In this document: positions 13,101 through 25,628 of the stretch, piece after piece
Layout: every line of letters begins with the position of its first letter
Numbering within the stretch: the first letter of the stretch is position 1
Source of the DNA: Paralithodes platypus
Lineage: Eukaryota > Arthropoda > Malacostraca > Decapoda > Lithodidae
Length of the DNA: 64,000 bases
Assembly (NCBI GenBank): GCA_032716605.1
Contig: CM064512.1
Location: 24,181,810 to 24,245,809 of the forward strand
Reading direction: 5' to 3'
Notes under the pieces: generated by a model
Told to the model about the DNA's origin: nothing
The model's database searches: none
What the model saw: the letters and a program-made list of their open reading frames with translations, nothing else
Translations under genes and position numbers: made by a program

Positions 13101-13690
13101 GTTTCTCTGTAGTGGTTGGTTGCCGCGGTGATACTTGAAACATACCCTTGTCATCTCCTATCAACGTGAGCCAGACGGTGGGAGAACCTACGTTTATCGT
13201 GCGCTCTTCTTCTGTCGCAATTGAAAACAGTATGCTATTTTATCGTTTTCTATATGAGTTTTTTTGTTGTAAAGGGATGTTGCAGTTCTTGAATAGGTAA
13301 ATTCTAAGCCGGTCATTGTGACTCTGATGTGTATTCTACTCAGTCTAAGGTCTCTAACATAAAATATATTATAGGACTCGCATGAAGGAATGCTTGTAAG
13401 GAACGGTGGATCGCTGCAGGGAATTTGTCTGGGACATGAATGGATAGTGTGATATGCCAAAAGATGCATCAAAATCACATGATAAACCACCGTTAACTTC
13501 AGGCCGAAAGTGGAACGTGAAGTGAAGTGACTCGAGCTACATCGACGGCCGGGGTGATGGATGTGATGGGAGCCTCAAGGAAGTAAGAAATTCCCACCAA
13601 ACATTTTTTACAGTGTCAGTTTTCCGGATAGTGCCACTCAACATCACAGAACCAGGCCACCGTTACAGGCCACCGACGGCTGAGTTCTTA
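10141..13690. other. Non-coding 3' flank of the transposon with ATGGCCGCC repeats (copy A)
   Basis: No convincing gene. It holds two imperfect direct repeats of about 170-180 bases. Each contains a near-palindrome around AAAATGGCCGCCAT (10,771-10,796 and 10,945-10,971) and an AATAAACTTATT-like segment. These probably belong to the 3' terminal region of the transposon upstream. Compared with copy B the stretch is ~540 bases longer, through scattered small insertions. Confidence 0.6.
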
Positions 13691-14640
13691 AAAGTGTGTG
13701 GTTCTGTTTAATGATTACCCTAGCATCTAGCACAAAATTCTTAATTCGGTTATCCTCACATAGATAAACAATCAGTTGTCATTTCGTTCCACTGGTCCCT
13801 CCCTGGCTCCACACTACTGTCAGGTTTACCTCGTGTATCATTCATCTTCTCGCAAGAAGGGGTGCCGGCTATGAACAGCTTCCTACGCTCGCATTTGTCC
13901 AACAAGTGCACTGTCATTTCCAATCTAACTCTGATTGGTATACCCCACCCCTCTGATTCTACTTTAGTATCACCAAACTTCCCATGCATACTCCACAAGT
14001 CAGACTTATTCTTTTACTCTTACCTCAAAGTTATCCAGGCATACCTCAACATTCACCCCAGCAACGCTCTTTCTCTCTCGTCAAGTTTATCCGCTCGCTT
14101 GGAGCTCACACACACACACAAACTACAGCACGCTTGGTATTGTTAGTTCATTTTTACCCACTCAATCCTGGCATCCACCAGAGCCATTGGCCATTACAGT
14201 CCCATCCTCTTGTTACTACAAACAAGCATGAAATTCTGTTGCCGCTCCTCTTATGCAGTCCAGCACACACCCCTCTTCCACATTTTCTCATTCTTTCATC
14301 AACCCGCGTACCCTTCCCTGGGTCCTCAGTCATTCCTGCATACATCCAGACTGCCATTTGTCTAAAACTTTCAAGAACATCTCTCTAGCTTGTGTTCTCA
14401 TTCACTGCCTCTTACATTCCATGTCACCCAATCCTAAGTAGTTCCTTTGTCCTTCCGGTCAGTGGTAGTCAAAGAGTCAGTAGGGTCCGTCGGTCTCCAA
14501 CTGCTTGATCCGTCTTCCTAAGGTTTTGGGGTGGAGGGTTTTACGGCTCCAACTGCCCCCAAAGTCTTTAGTTTGCCCTTGTCAGACCCCAGGCGGCACG
14601 TGAGGCATTTCTGCCCCCTTACCTCCAGAGGATAACTCCA
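13690..14640 (-). pseudogene. LINE endonuclease fragment, noisy (copy A)
   Basis: Minus-strand fragment of an apurinic-type endonuclease domain. It reads best in copy B at 28,650-29,540, where VDMNGKVGDTKV and VCVYAPT can be followed in one frame. Here the same residues are scattered over frames by single-base insertions. It may be the 5' part of the LINE whose RT half lies at 3.5-5.5 kb, which would make the sequence between them an insertion, or a separate copy. Confidence 0.65.
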
Positions 14641-14658
14641 AAGTGACACACTGCTCAG

Positions 14659-14758
14659 NNNNNNNNNNNNNNNNNNNNNNNNNNNNNNNNNNNNNNNNNN
14701 NNNNNNNNNNNNNNNNNNNNNNNNNNNNNNNNNNNNNNNNNNNNNNNNNNNNNNNNNN
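14659..14758. other. Assembly gap of exactly 100 N
   Basis: One hundred N, the conventional placeholder for a gap of unknown size. The sequence before it ends at CACTGCTCAG, which is matched at 29,590-29,599. The sequence after it leads into a second version of position 1 onward. Confidence 0.99.
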
Positions 14759-15269
14759 TTTATAGTGTATATTTATTGTCTTGTCCATCCCTCTCTCTGA
14801 ACCCTGTACAACTATTTGCCAGCTGTTATTGTATGTGCTTCGTCCTGGTTGTCTAGTATATTGTGGGGGTAAGGTGAGTTATTACAATCATAATGAGTTT
14901 TCCTGTATTTTATGTGTGGTAGTTAACAAAGATAATGAGCATTATGCTAAATGTAGTATCAAACCCCCTTGTCTTGGGAAAAATTATGTTTCTAAAAGGG
15001 TAGCTGCGCGGAGAGTTTAGTGATGGTGCTGAAGAGGGATTAGAACTCCCATATTCAGGATGTTCTGGCAGGAGCTACTTACAGCCTCATAAATGGTGGT
15101 CCGCTGTGAAAGTCCTCTTTAATGGGGAATCAGATTCCTCCATGCCTCCTCTTTGTGATTCTGATGGCTCCAATCTCTTTTGATCCATTATCGAATAAGG
15201 ACCAATATTCTATATATATATTTTTATTATTAAGACAGAGTAGTAATCAGGGAATTGTCTTTGCCAATT
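14759..15269. other. Sequence just upstream of copy B
   Basis: About 510 bases that should correspond to sequence before position 1 of this window. Reading near 14,870-15,020 gives short open stretches, but no gene that I recognise. Because this is the start of the second contig, base accuracy is probably low. Confidence 0.5.
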
Positions 15270-17540
15270 CACATGTTTCCTTAGACATTCAACCTCAATT
15301 CAATGGCATTCAAATTAGCTGAACTGAAAAGGTACTTGCTTGGAAACTTGATACCGATGGGTGGCACAGACCCAGATGGGTTTTTCCCATGGTCTTAGCA
15401 CCTAAATTGGCCCGCGGGTATTTAGGTTGCTTTTGAAATCAGTTAGTTTTCGCTCTTTGCTGGCGTAAGGCTATTTATACTCCTATTCCAAAGGGAAATA
15501 CTGCCTCATTCATCTCCTAGTTACTAATCAGCCCTAATCTCCATTATATCCCATATCCTATCCAAGCTCTATGAGAGGCTATTGTGTCCAGACGCTCTTT
15601 CCTCCTTTTGTAATAGTTCATGAATTTTGGTTACCAAACTCACCAGTTTGGTTTTCGTAAGGGACCTGGGTACATATGATGCGCTTCTGACAATCACTCA
15701 TTACTTGCAATCTTCATTGGACCAGGGACATGAGTCGTCGTGTCGTGGCCATTGATTTCTTTAGTTCTGCTTTTGACTTAGTCAACCATAAAGCACTTCT
15801 GTATATAGTTACAGCTCATCGGTATTGGTGGCAATTTTTAAGGATGCTTTGAAAGATTTTTTGGGACGACAAGATCTCAGTCTGTGGTCATTGATGGGTG
15901 TCTATTCCCCCTTCTGTTCCTGTTGTTTTCTGGGCGTTTCCACAAGGCAAGTGGTCCTTTGGACTTTGCTTTTTATTATATTACTGCTGACCTGTGTTCT
16001 GAGTTCTTGAAAATAAAAATAATTCTCCTATTTGCCGATGATACAGCTTTATTATACATCAATTGCCAATCACCAATTGATCGACCACATAATTGCTACT
16101 TGCTCTGAATAGGGATTTAGCCAAAATTACATACATGGTTGTGAACTTGGGGGTTCTATGAAACTTAATCTGCTAGTAAAACACACTCCATTATCGTTCA
16201 TCAGAGCTCTTTTTTATGTCTTTATCCCTTTGTGGATCCTCCCCAATCCTTATCGTACAAGTTTCTGGGCGAGCAAATTGAAAACTGTGGTTATACTCTG
16301 CGTTTTGTTAGTTGAGTTATCTCTTGATCTTCCTAAACTTACTTTTGCAAAAGTATAGGCGTTCTTTATCCTCTTCCATTTCCCCAAAAATTGGTCTTGG
16401 CTTCGCAAGTGTTATAAAACGTTTGCTTTTGTGACGCCACAGGTTAATCAAGATCTTTTTATTGCTTTTATTTTGCCACAATTTGATGTATTACTGGCCT
16501 CACCTGTCTGGTTGTTTCAGCAGCTTGACTGCCATCTTAAGGGGAGGTATTTAGTTGGGTCCCTAGACCCTCCATCAAGCTTAAAATTACACACCCCTTG
16601 AGTCCCTTTCAAGGATAACTTTGTACATTTTTCGGTAGAAAAATGTCCCGGCCGAAGGCCGCGTTCCTCTTAAATTAGCAGGCGCCGCTATCGCTCGCCA
16701 GGATAAAATCGACAACCTGCATTGCACGAAAGGTCTTAATTGGTGCGGTGAACCGTTCTTAAAATCGCTTACAAACTAATAGGGCAAACGTTTTATAATA
16801 TCAAAAGCAATGGGGCTAAACATGATGAGATAGGGGTCAAGGAAAAAAAATCCCTCAAGGTGGAGATCTCCCCTTAAGTTGCGGTGACAGGTCACTAAAT
16901 GCTATCATTGTTATTTCTACCTCATTTGTCTCCTTGATCTGGGTCATCGACGTAAAGTTAGTGTTCCTTAGTCTTTTATTTAAAGTTTTTTAATCAACCC
17001 TCAGCAATCCCTTATATGGGGTTCTGCCATGGGCCCTTATGTCCGGCGCTCGTGCAACTAGATTCACAAGCAATCTTAACTGATCTGGACATGAGCCGTG
17101 TTAATTTTTTCTACTACATACACAGTTTTTCACGGTGTTTTGTGTCCGGCCCAGTGGTTTTGACTTGTGGAATAAGTTGTCAAATGAGCTAGTCAATTCA
17201 GCTAATATCTCCATGTGTAGTCTAGAGTTAATGCTTTTTTTGCAGCATTAATTCTATTTGTTAAGCGTTTTTTAGTCTATTTTATTGTATTAGATTATGT
17301 TGTTTTATATATGATATCCTCCACTTCATAATATTGTATCTATGAAATTTATCTGTGTTTAATAAAGTTGTATATATACAGTAGGCTACTGTGATATATG
17401 TTTTTGTTTCTTTTTTCCTAAAGTTGCCGTAGTCTCTCTCCAGTGCCATCCGGGTGTTTTGTGTGGATTCATCTTGCTGGTGTTGGTGCACCCTGGTTTG
17501 AGACTTCGGCATCTCCATATAATTTAATAAAACGATAACA
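15270..17540 (+). pseudogene. LINE reverse transcriptase, heavily frameshifted (copy B)
   Basis: Second version of the plus-strand LINE at 1-2110. The same blocks are present (FGFRKG-like near 15,645, ADDTAL near 16,035, C-terminal part near 16,890-17,260), but extra single bases break the frame every few dozen bases. B is 214 bases longer than A over the first 3.1 kb. Homopolymer and doubled-base insertions of this density look like unpolished long-read sequence and not like mutation. Confidence 0.85.
16541..16873. mobile_element. TTAA-flanked MITE inside the LINE RT (copy B)
   Basis: Same insertion as 1168-1484, with TTAA at 16,537-16,540 and 16,874-16,877. It is 333 bases here against 317 in copy A because of scattered insertions. 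Identical position in both copies shows that the MITE inserted before any duplication, or that there is only one locus. Confidence 0.85.
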
Positions 17541-18402
17541 CCAACCAGTTTGTAAATTTTGTTTGTGTTGATTATTGAAAAACTCTGACCTCAACTTCAT
17601 CAACGGCTTTGGAAGATGGATTTTGTCATTATATGATATTATTTATATTAGGAAAACCAGAATAATAAATTTAAAACCTTCGTTCATCTTACTAAAGGGA
17701 TATTTAAAACCATATGGTTGTAATATTCCCGCTTAAAGTAGATATATTTCTCTAACAGAGTACTTTTGCTAATGCACAAACCCATAACATTTTTTTTGTT
17801 TTGAGGGACGGGAATGTTAATCGGTGAATGATACAGTAAAGGTTTGGTGTTTGTTGATAATAAGAGGGCTGTGCTGTCCTGTATAGCAACGGTGTGAACT
17901 AACAATTCTCGGAAGTTCCCTTGTTCAAACAACCAGCTCAAGATGTAATCCCCGTTGTTAGCAATATGTTATTACCGCTTAGTATTCTTAGTTACTATTA
18001 TTTGTGATAGTATAAATTCTTGTAATGTTGTGATGCTATTATTTTTGTTATTCCGCATTGGTTTGAAAACATATGTTGTGTTCTTAATTCCATCCTAATT
18101 AATTAATTTCCAAACTAGTTTTTAACATTATTTTTATTGTATATTGTTCTGGTGTGTATTGCCGGCAACCAGGGCTTCGCTTTGATTGAATCAGAATCAC
18201 ATTATGGTTTCCACAGGTTTGATAATGTGGATTATAACACCTTGTGTAGTCTCAGTAGGAATACAACACAGACGCATGGCTGGAAGTTACAGATAAACTA
18301 TTTCAACATCGAAAACGTTCATGTAAAACATAATATACAACATATAACAACTTTACTAAACAGGTGTGACTAATTGACAGTAGTGCATCGTAAATAGAAC
18401 GT

Positions 18403-18449
<47 letters not shown>

Positions 18450-18964
18450 TCTTTGCGCGTGCGTGTGTTTGATGGGTTGTGTGTCTACGATAAATTATTC
18501 TCACATGACTCATTCCTACCGACGAATGTAAATTCAAAATTAAGTATTGTTACTGATGATTTTTATTTAGTGGATAAGTATTCCACCAATCTAGTAAATG
18601 TGTACATAGATGAATATATATCGGAAATATCTGTATATTATTCGAATGAGGAACAAAACATGTATGTGAATTATTTATTCCAGCATTCTAGTATGATAAT
18701 GAACAACAAACCGGCTGTATATATGTTATTGAAAGCAAACAATGGGAACAAAGCAGGCCATTCAATATCAGGATATTGTTGGTTTCCTATATGGTTTGGC
18801 TGACGGTTGCTCATTTCGGAATGTAAATTTGCGTTTGAATGGCTCTTTCACAAAGTTACAAATACTACACAGAGCAAAATTTGGTACTATATATGTATTC
18901 GCGATTTTTTTAAAGAGATATTTACAGAGAATTATAAGGTGAAGTTTACGAATGTGTGACTTAT
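17541..18964. other. Gene-free stretch with microsatellites (copy B)
   Basis: Counterpart of 2111-3479. It has a (TC)n tract at about 18,406-18,450, longer than in A, and the open frame 18,453-18,803 that shares its middle with the unrecognised frame in copy A. I see no supported gene. Confidence 0.6.
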
Positions 18965-20993
18965 AGTCTATCTATCTATCTATTTATTGCCTGATGCCGT
19001 GATCCCCGAAGGGGTGGTCACGAACGAACCGCCCCCATGCACCTCTGTCCCCAGTCAGTCGACGCCCCTCCCCCCAACCAGCACCGCCTTCGTTCATGTA
19101 CTTCCTCACTCCATCCTTCCACCTCTCATTCGGTCACCTCTCCCTCTCTGTCCCTCCACCTCGCTCTCTTACACCCTCTTAGTCATTCTCTCGCTTTCCA
19201 TACGTTCCATATGGCCGAACCATCTCAAGTTGTTCCTTTTCACACTTTCCAGCACATCTACCTCCCACACCACACCTCCTTCTTACTTCCTCATTAGTCT
19301 GTCTATCCCTCCATGTAACTCCGAATGCACTCCTTAAGTAATTCATTTCCACTGCTCTCACTCTTGGTCTGAGTCTCTCAACCAACGTCCATACTTCGCT
19401 TCCGTAAGTCAGTGTCGGGATTACCACACTGTCATGCAAGGACTTTTTCACTTCCATACTGACCACCCTATTTCTTGTTACTGCTTTTAGCGTTCCTACA
19501 ACCCTCTTCCCCTGTTGTACCCTCTCCCGCACTTCTTCATTCATAGTCCCATCTTTACTCAACACACTGCCCAGATACTTAAAAGAGTTGACGATCTCCA
19601 TAGCCTGACCGTTCAGCTTTACCTCACACTCTGTGACTTCACCCCTTTCGAAGACCATAACCTTGCTCTTCCCCGCATTTACCTCAAATTCCGTTTTTCG
19701 CACACTGTTCTAAACACATTTACCAGACCCTGCAACTCCCATTCATGATCACTCATCAGAACTGTATCATCCGCAAACAGCAGTATAGGTAGCTTCCACT
19801 CAATTCCCTCCCTTTTCAGTGATACACCAACATCCACTGCTCTTGATAGTATTTCTTTCATGACTCCTCCATATATACAGTAAACAACCACGGGGACCAT
19901 CACACACCCCTGTTTCAAACCAACATTCAGGTCAAAGAACTCACTCTGCTCACTCTCCACACGTACTGCCGCCTTTGCACCCTCATACATGCTCTTCACT
20001 GCTTTCAGCAACTTACCCTCTACTCCGTATATTCTAAGTACTTTCCACAAACCTTCTCTATCCACCTCTGTATAGGCCTTCTCCAAGTCCATAAAGGCAA
20101 CATACACCTTTTGTTTCTTCTCCAGATACTTCTCCACAACACAATTCAGGGTAAAAATCTGATCTACACATCCTCTTCCCTTCCTAAAACCTCCCTGCTC
20201 ATCGCCTATCCATTTCTCCGTTCTCACTCTCACTCTCTCAATCACTACCCTACTGTATACCTTCCCTACTACGCTTGGAAGATATATTCCTCGGTGGTTA
20301 CAACACACTCCTCTTTCCCCTTTGTCCTTATATAGGGGGACTATTATGCCAGTCTTCCAGTCATCGGGTGCACTCCCCTTCTCCCATGCTAGTTTGCACA
20401 TTTTTCCATACCCATTCTATCACTATCTTCACCACCATACCTCAACATTTCCCCACACACTCCATCTGTTCCTGGTGCTTTCCCCAACTTCACTCTTTTC
20501 ATGGCTTCCCACACTTCTGACCTCCTGATCCCCACCTCCTCCTCCACTACTTCTCTTCTTCTCCCTCCCATACCATATCCAGCTATGTTTGCTGGCTCTT
20601 CATTCCTTACATTTAGCAACTCACTGAAGGTACTCCCTCCATCTTTCGACTCTCTCTTGCTTCTCGACTAGCATTCTCCCATTCTTATCTTTCACACCCT
20701 TACTGTTTCCCTTGCTACCTTCCCTAACTTTCTTGACTTCTTTCCAGAACAGTTTCTTACTCTCCCTCCATTTTTACACTCAGATTCCTTCCAAATTCCT
20801 CATCTACTCTTCTCTTACTTTCCTTCACCACCCTCTTACTCTCCACGTACCTCGCTCGTTTCTGTCTCTCGGAATCTTCATTCCCTCTACTACCCCACCC
20901 ACTCTCTATATGCTTTCTTCTTTTCTTCCACAGCTATTATTACCTCTTCTGTCCACCATGCTGTACCTTTCACTCCCCCTACCTCTTCTCCTT
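18965..20993 (-). pseudogene. LINE reverse transcriptase, minus strand (copy B)
   Basis: Counterpart of 3480-5519, with the (GATA)n tail at 18,967-18,987. The longest piece (19,679-20,401, 240 codons) includes the WKTGIIVPLYKDKG, EQGGFRKGRG and AFMDLEKAY blocks and the LLFADDTVLMSD catalytic box in one frame. It then shifts frame into the C-terminal region (19,179-19,703) with FKYLGSVLS and LTYGSEVWTL. Upstream pieces lie at 20,389-20,619 (GKAPGTDGVCGEML) and beyond. Differences from copy A are few here, as this is the middle of the duplicated block. Confidence 0.88.
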
Positions 20994-23900
20994 GCTTGAT
21001 CACAAGACTAAATTCGGCACAGAGTTCAAGGAAGGGCTTGGAGAAGAAGCTGTTCCACCAGCTCTACTTCAGTTTGTGTGTAGCATTGAACATGGTGTAG
21101 ATATTAGATCACAGCTGAGACATGGTGTTGTAAAATCAGACTTAGCTATTGCACAACTTTTGCAATAGCCTACAACTGCTACTCAAAGCATAGTGAAGGA
21201 TCAAAAACCCACAGGCATTCAAAAGACCGTGAAACACCATTTGCTGTATATGTCGGGATAAAAGTGTTTGCCAAGACAAGAAAAAGATAATTAATTGACA
21301 AGCTTCATGAGAATGGAATCAGCATATCGTATGACAGAGTGTTGGAAATATCAGGCCAGTTAGGTGAAACTGTTATAAACCAATATGTGGAAGACGATGT
21401 TGTGTGTCCACCAATTTTGAGAAAGGGGCTGTTCACTACATCTTCTGTAGATAACATAGACCAACAGCCACCACAGCAAGTACATCCTTCCATGGTACAA
21501 GTATTTCAATGTTCCAGCACCCAAGTACAGATAACAGTGGAGAAGTACGCACATCGCCCAAGCTTACAGAGGCTCGGGTAAAAAAAGGTTCCTGAGTTTC
21601 CTGAGTCATACACCAACATCCCACCAGCCTTCTTCCACAAGAAAAATCCAGAACCAAGCACCATTAACGACATATCACTGCCAGATCCCAATCTTTTCCA
21701 AAGAGAACTCAGGCTCGAATATGAATGGTTGGAAAAGATTTATGATACCACCAATTAATGTAGATGATTCATTAAATATAACATGATCAGCCCATCATGC
21801 AAGCAAGCAAAGGACAACCGATATTGAGACCAGCATCATTTCTCTGCTGCCTCTTTTGCGAGATCAAGTTCATAGTGTTGCCACCATTAACCCTTATTTA
21901 GTGGGCAGGAGGGTATATTTGACCGTACCGCCCAGGGAGGTTTTTTACCATAAATAGGGTTGTTTCCGTGCTCTTTTTTATGCATAAACAAGACCCAGAG
22001 CATAAATACAAAGTATGTATCCCTGTTAGGGCGTAAATTGAGCTTTCCTATGACACCCGAACCATCCTTCTACGATCACTGATTGTCTTGCAACGATCGT
22101 GCAACCGAAGGGCAAAATTGCTATAATATGGTAATTTTCTTACATTATTACACGTGTAGCGAGTGAGAGAGGGTGGAGGAGGGTGCAATAAATCTCAGTA
22201 GGTCCACGGCGGCCGTGGCGAGCGGTCAGGAGGAAACCGATGCTCCTCCCACCGCTCCGTTCTCTCTCAGAGCACATTATGTGCTCAAAATTGCACTCGA
22301 CATATGTCGAGACCCACCACATAGTCCATATTTATTTCACTCAACATATGCCGGGCACCGCCAGTTAAGGGTTAAGCACACTATGGACAAAATAAGGGAT
22401 GCTGTGACATTTCTAAACCCAGGACAAACCCCAGTTTTAACAGCTGACCAGCCACTTTATGCTCTGGCTAAAAAAATCCAGTGGCATTGGTCAGATAAAT
22501 ATGGAGAAGACAAGTTTGTGATTATGTTTGGCGGATAACATATCGAGATGACAGCACTGAAATCCATTGGGTCAATGCTAGAAGATAGTGGATGGACGGG
22601 TGCTCTTGTGGAAGCTGACGTGGCCTCTTCTGGCTTAGCAGATTCATTTCTGTCCGCTACCAATGTCACTAAGACTCGCTAAGCCCACCAGGTCACAGCA
22701 TGCAGTTTATTTAAACTCTTGAAGAAAGCCTACAGCGCATGATGAACGGATAGACAATGATGACAAAGACAGCACTTTAGAAGAATGGTGTGATGTCTGC
22801 AGGAAAGAGAGCCCACAGTTTCAGTTTTGGTTCTTGATTTTCAACATAGAGCTGACCATTTTCACAATGATACGAGCATTTAGAGAAGGAAATTTCACAC
22901 TATATCGTGAATCACTGTCAGAATTGATACCCTACTTCTTTGCCAACAACAATGTCAATTACGCACGATGGCTCCCAGTTCATATTCGAGATATGATGTG
23001 CCTGGAGAAGCAACACCCAGAGGTTGCCAGAGAATTCCATAAGGGAAATTTCGTTTTTCACAAATCTGACAAGAATTTCTCATCATGCCTATTGACCAAG
23101 CCCACGAGCAAAATAATGCAATCATCAAAGGGGACGGGGGAGCTATTGGCCTGACAGAGATTCCATCAGCTCTTCGAAGGTGGATGGTGGCTGGACCAGA
23201 AATAAGCCAATTGGTAGCAAACTACGAGACTTCATCGGGGAGTAAAGATGTAAAGAAAGACAGCCGTCACCATGAACAGTCACCAACAGCTCAGAATATG
23301 TTCCTTGAAAAAGTACACCGACTCACCAAGGTTGTAGAAGAAATGGGCAATCCATTTGCAGAAGAGACAGGAGATCTTCTAACACTTGATACAAAGGACA
23401 TAGCGGATCCTTCTGCTGCTCAACTAATTGCATCGCATCATAAGAGAGGGAAGGAACAGTTCAAAGCATTTATGGATAAACTGCAGACTGATAGCCATCA
23501 TTTCTACAAGCCCATCAAAAAGAACAATACTGACTTCAAAACTGGACCGGAATCAACCAACCAATCTGAGACTAAATTACTTAAGGAGGATTGCCAACTA
23601 TTTTCCCGCCTTTTCATCTCTTGCCAAACCAGAGGGTGTGATCTACGAGAATTTTTCAGACATGAGAACCAGTCTTTCCCCCCTTCACTAAGCAAGAAAG
23701 GTAAACTACACACATGTACTAAGTCAGATCTGGTGAATACTCTCCAAGTTAAAGTGAAGCTTCCTGAGTCAAAGCCAGAATCTGACGTACTGATTGTGGA
23801 TGGTGCATCACTGGTGAATATGGTTACACCAAAAACACCGAAGACTTTTGAAGAATATGCCATGAAGAACATTCTTCCCCAAGTACAACACTACAGTAAC

Positions 23901-25628
23901 AATCACAAGAGAACAGACATCATCTTCGATATATACCGTAAGTCCAGCCTGAAGTCAGAAGCCAGATCGAAACGAGGAAAAGCCATTAAGAGGAGAGTTA
24001 CGGAAAAGAGTAAGACACCTACAAACTGGAAGAGTTTCCTTCGAGATAGCGCAAACAAAACAGAACTCTTCCATTTTCTTGCTGATGCAGTGGCTAAAAT
24101 GACTACAAAAAATGCAGTCATTGTGACAAAGGAGGAAAACGCCCTCATTAGTGCCAGTTACACCAGCATGAGCCTAGAGAAATTGGCTCCCTGTACCCAT
24201 GAAAAGGCCGACACACACGAATATTTTTACATACCTGGCATGCAGTTAGAGAGGGCTACAAGTCTCTGATGATTGACGCAAATGACACGGACATCATAGT
24301 AATTGCCATATTCATGATGCCTTGGCTCACAGCAATAGGCCTGGAGAAAATGTTGGTTAGAATTAGAAAAGGGGAGCACACTCCATGGATTCCTATCCAT
24401 GACCTTGTGTCCACTTTACGACCAGAGAAAACCAACGGGATGCTATTCTTCCACGCCTTCACTGGGTGCGATGTTGTGTCAGGTTTCAATACATACATAC
24501 ATACATACAATGGTTTAACGTCATTTTTCCATTACATGCAATGTAACGGCTCAGACGGGGTTGCCTTTCAGAAGTTGGAGTGTACTGTAGTACAATAAAG
24601 TCCCGCCACAGCACTGCCCCACCAAGTCATCACTGTGGCTGATGTTGGTATAGTGCTAACCGTGCCTCAGCAAGACTCACAGAGTCCCCCTACAGCACTT
24701 GCACCTGCAGTATCTGCAACCACACCAGCCTTAACAGTGTTACAAAAAGACAGCACCATAACAAGACTCTACTGTATATTAGGCAATTGGACTATACAAC
24801 AATAAAGTCCTGCCCCAACACTGCTGCAACATGCAAACACTGTTGCTGACACAGGTGTGGTGCCAAACAGCGCTCAGGTAAGACTCAGTCCCCTGTGGCA
24901 CCTATCCGCACCCCACCAGCCTCGGCAGTGCCATACTAAGACAGTGCTAAGATAAAGACTTTATTGCATAGTAATGGCTGTTGGTCCACAAGTCTATCAC
25001 CATCCCCCCTATTAGTCGCCTTGTACGACACGCAGTAGGATGCGTGAGGCATATTCTTTTTTTTCCTCCACCATTAGATGAAGGCCCCCTTACCCCCTGG
25101 GGGTAAAGGAAAAGGAAAAAAGACAGCATGGCAGACATGGAATGTCTTCAATGAAGCCTCAGCCACCTTTGCGAAACTCAGTCACAGCCCATCTGAAATT
25201 GAGGAGTCTGATCTACAAGTTTTAGAGAAATATGTGGTTCTTATGTATGACCGGTCTAGTACAACTTCTTCTGTAGATGAGGCAAGGCTTGATCTCTTTG
25301 CATGGAGGCAGAGGTCATATGACTCAATCCCACCAACACAAAGTGCACTAAAGAAACATGCCAAACGAGCAGCCTATCAAGCAGCTCATATTTGGGGACA
25401 GTGTGTCATCCGTCAACCAGAACCTCAGTGTCCTTCCAAGTTGGGATGATCAAAAGAAGATGACAATTGGAAAATTGTCTGGACTACGCTTGAACCCATT
25501 TCTACAAGCTGCCGGGAATGACAAAATGTGGATGCAAGATGGACTGTGGTGGAAGGTGCAAATGTGTAAAAAATGGACTATGCTGTACTCCACTCTGCAG
25601 TTGCCCTTGTCTGACTTCTTCAGGAGAA
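20994..25628 (+). pseudogene. DDE transposase-XPG/FEN nuclease (Academ-like), copy B
   Basis: Better-reading version of 5520-10,140. The longest open piece (23,085-24,269, 394 codons) begins at the HEQNNAIIKGDGG block with the probable catalytic Glu. It continues through a charged linker (LLTLDTKDIADPSA, DFKTGPESTNQSE, CQTRGCDLREFFRHE) into the nuclease start LIVDGASLVNM and on to HEKADT. A frameshift near 24,216 leads to DANDTDIIVIA and FTGCDVVSGF (24,269-24,488). After a 0.6-kb interruption GKGKKTAWQTWNVF and a C-terminal region with many Trp and Arg follow (25,095-25,500). Stops at 22,534 (in GG-stop-HIEM) and 22,680 are shared with copy A. The nuclease domain would cut branched DNA if it behaves like its family. 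Confidence 0.75.
21891..22371. mobile_element. TTAA-flanked MITE inside the transposase (copy B)
   Basis: Same insertion as 6409-6888, between TTAA at 21,887-21,890 and 22,372-22,375. The transposase frame resumes with KHTMDKIRDAVTFLNPGQTP. Confidence 0.88.
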
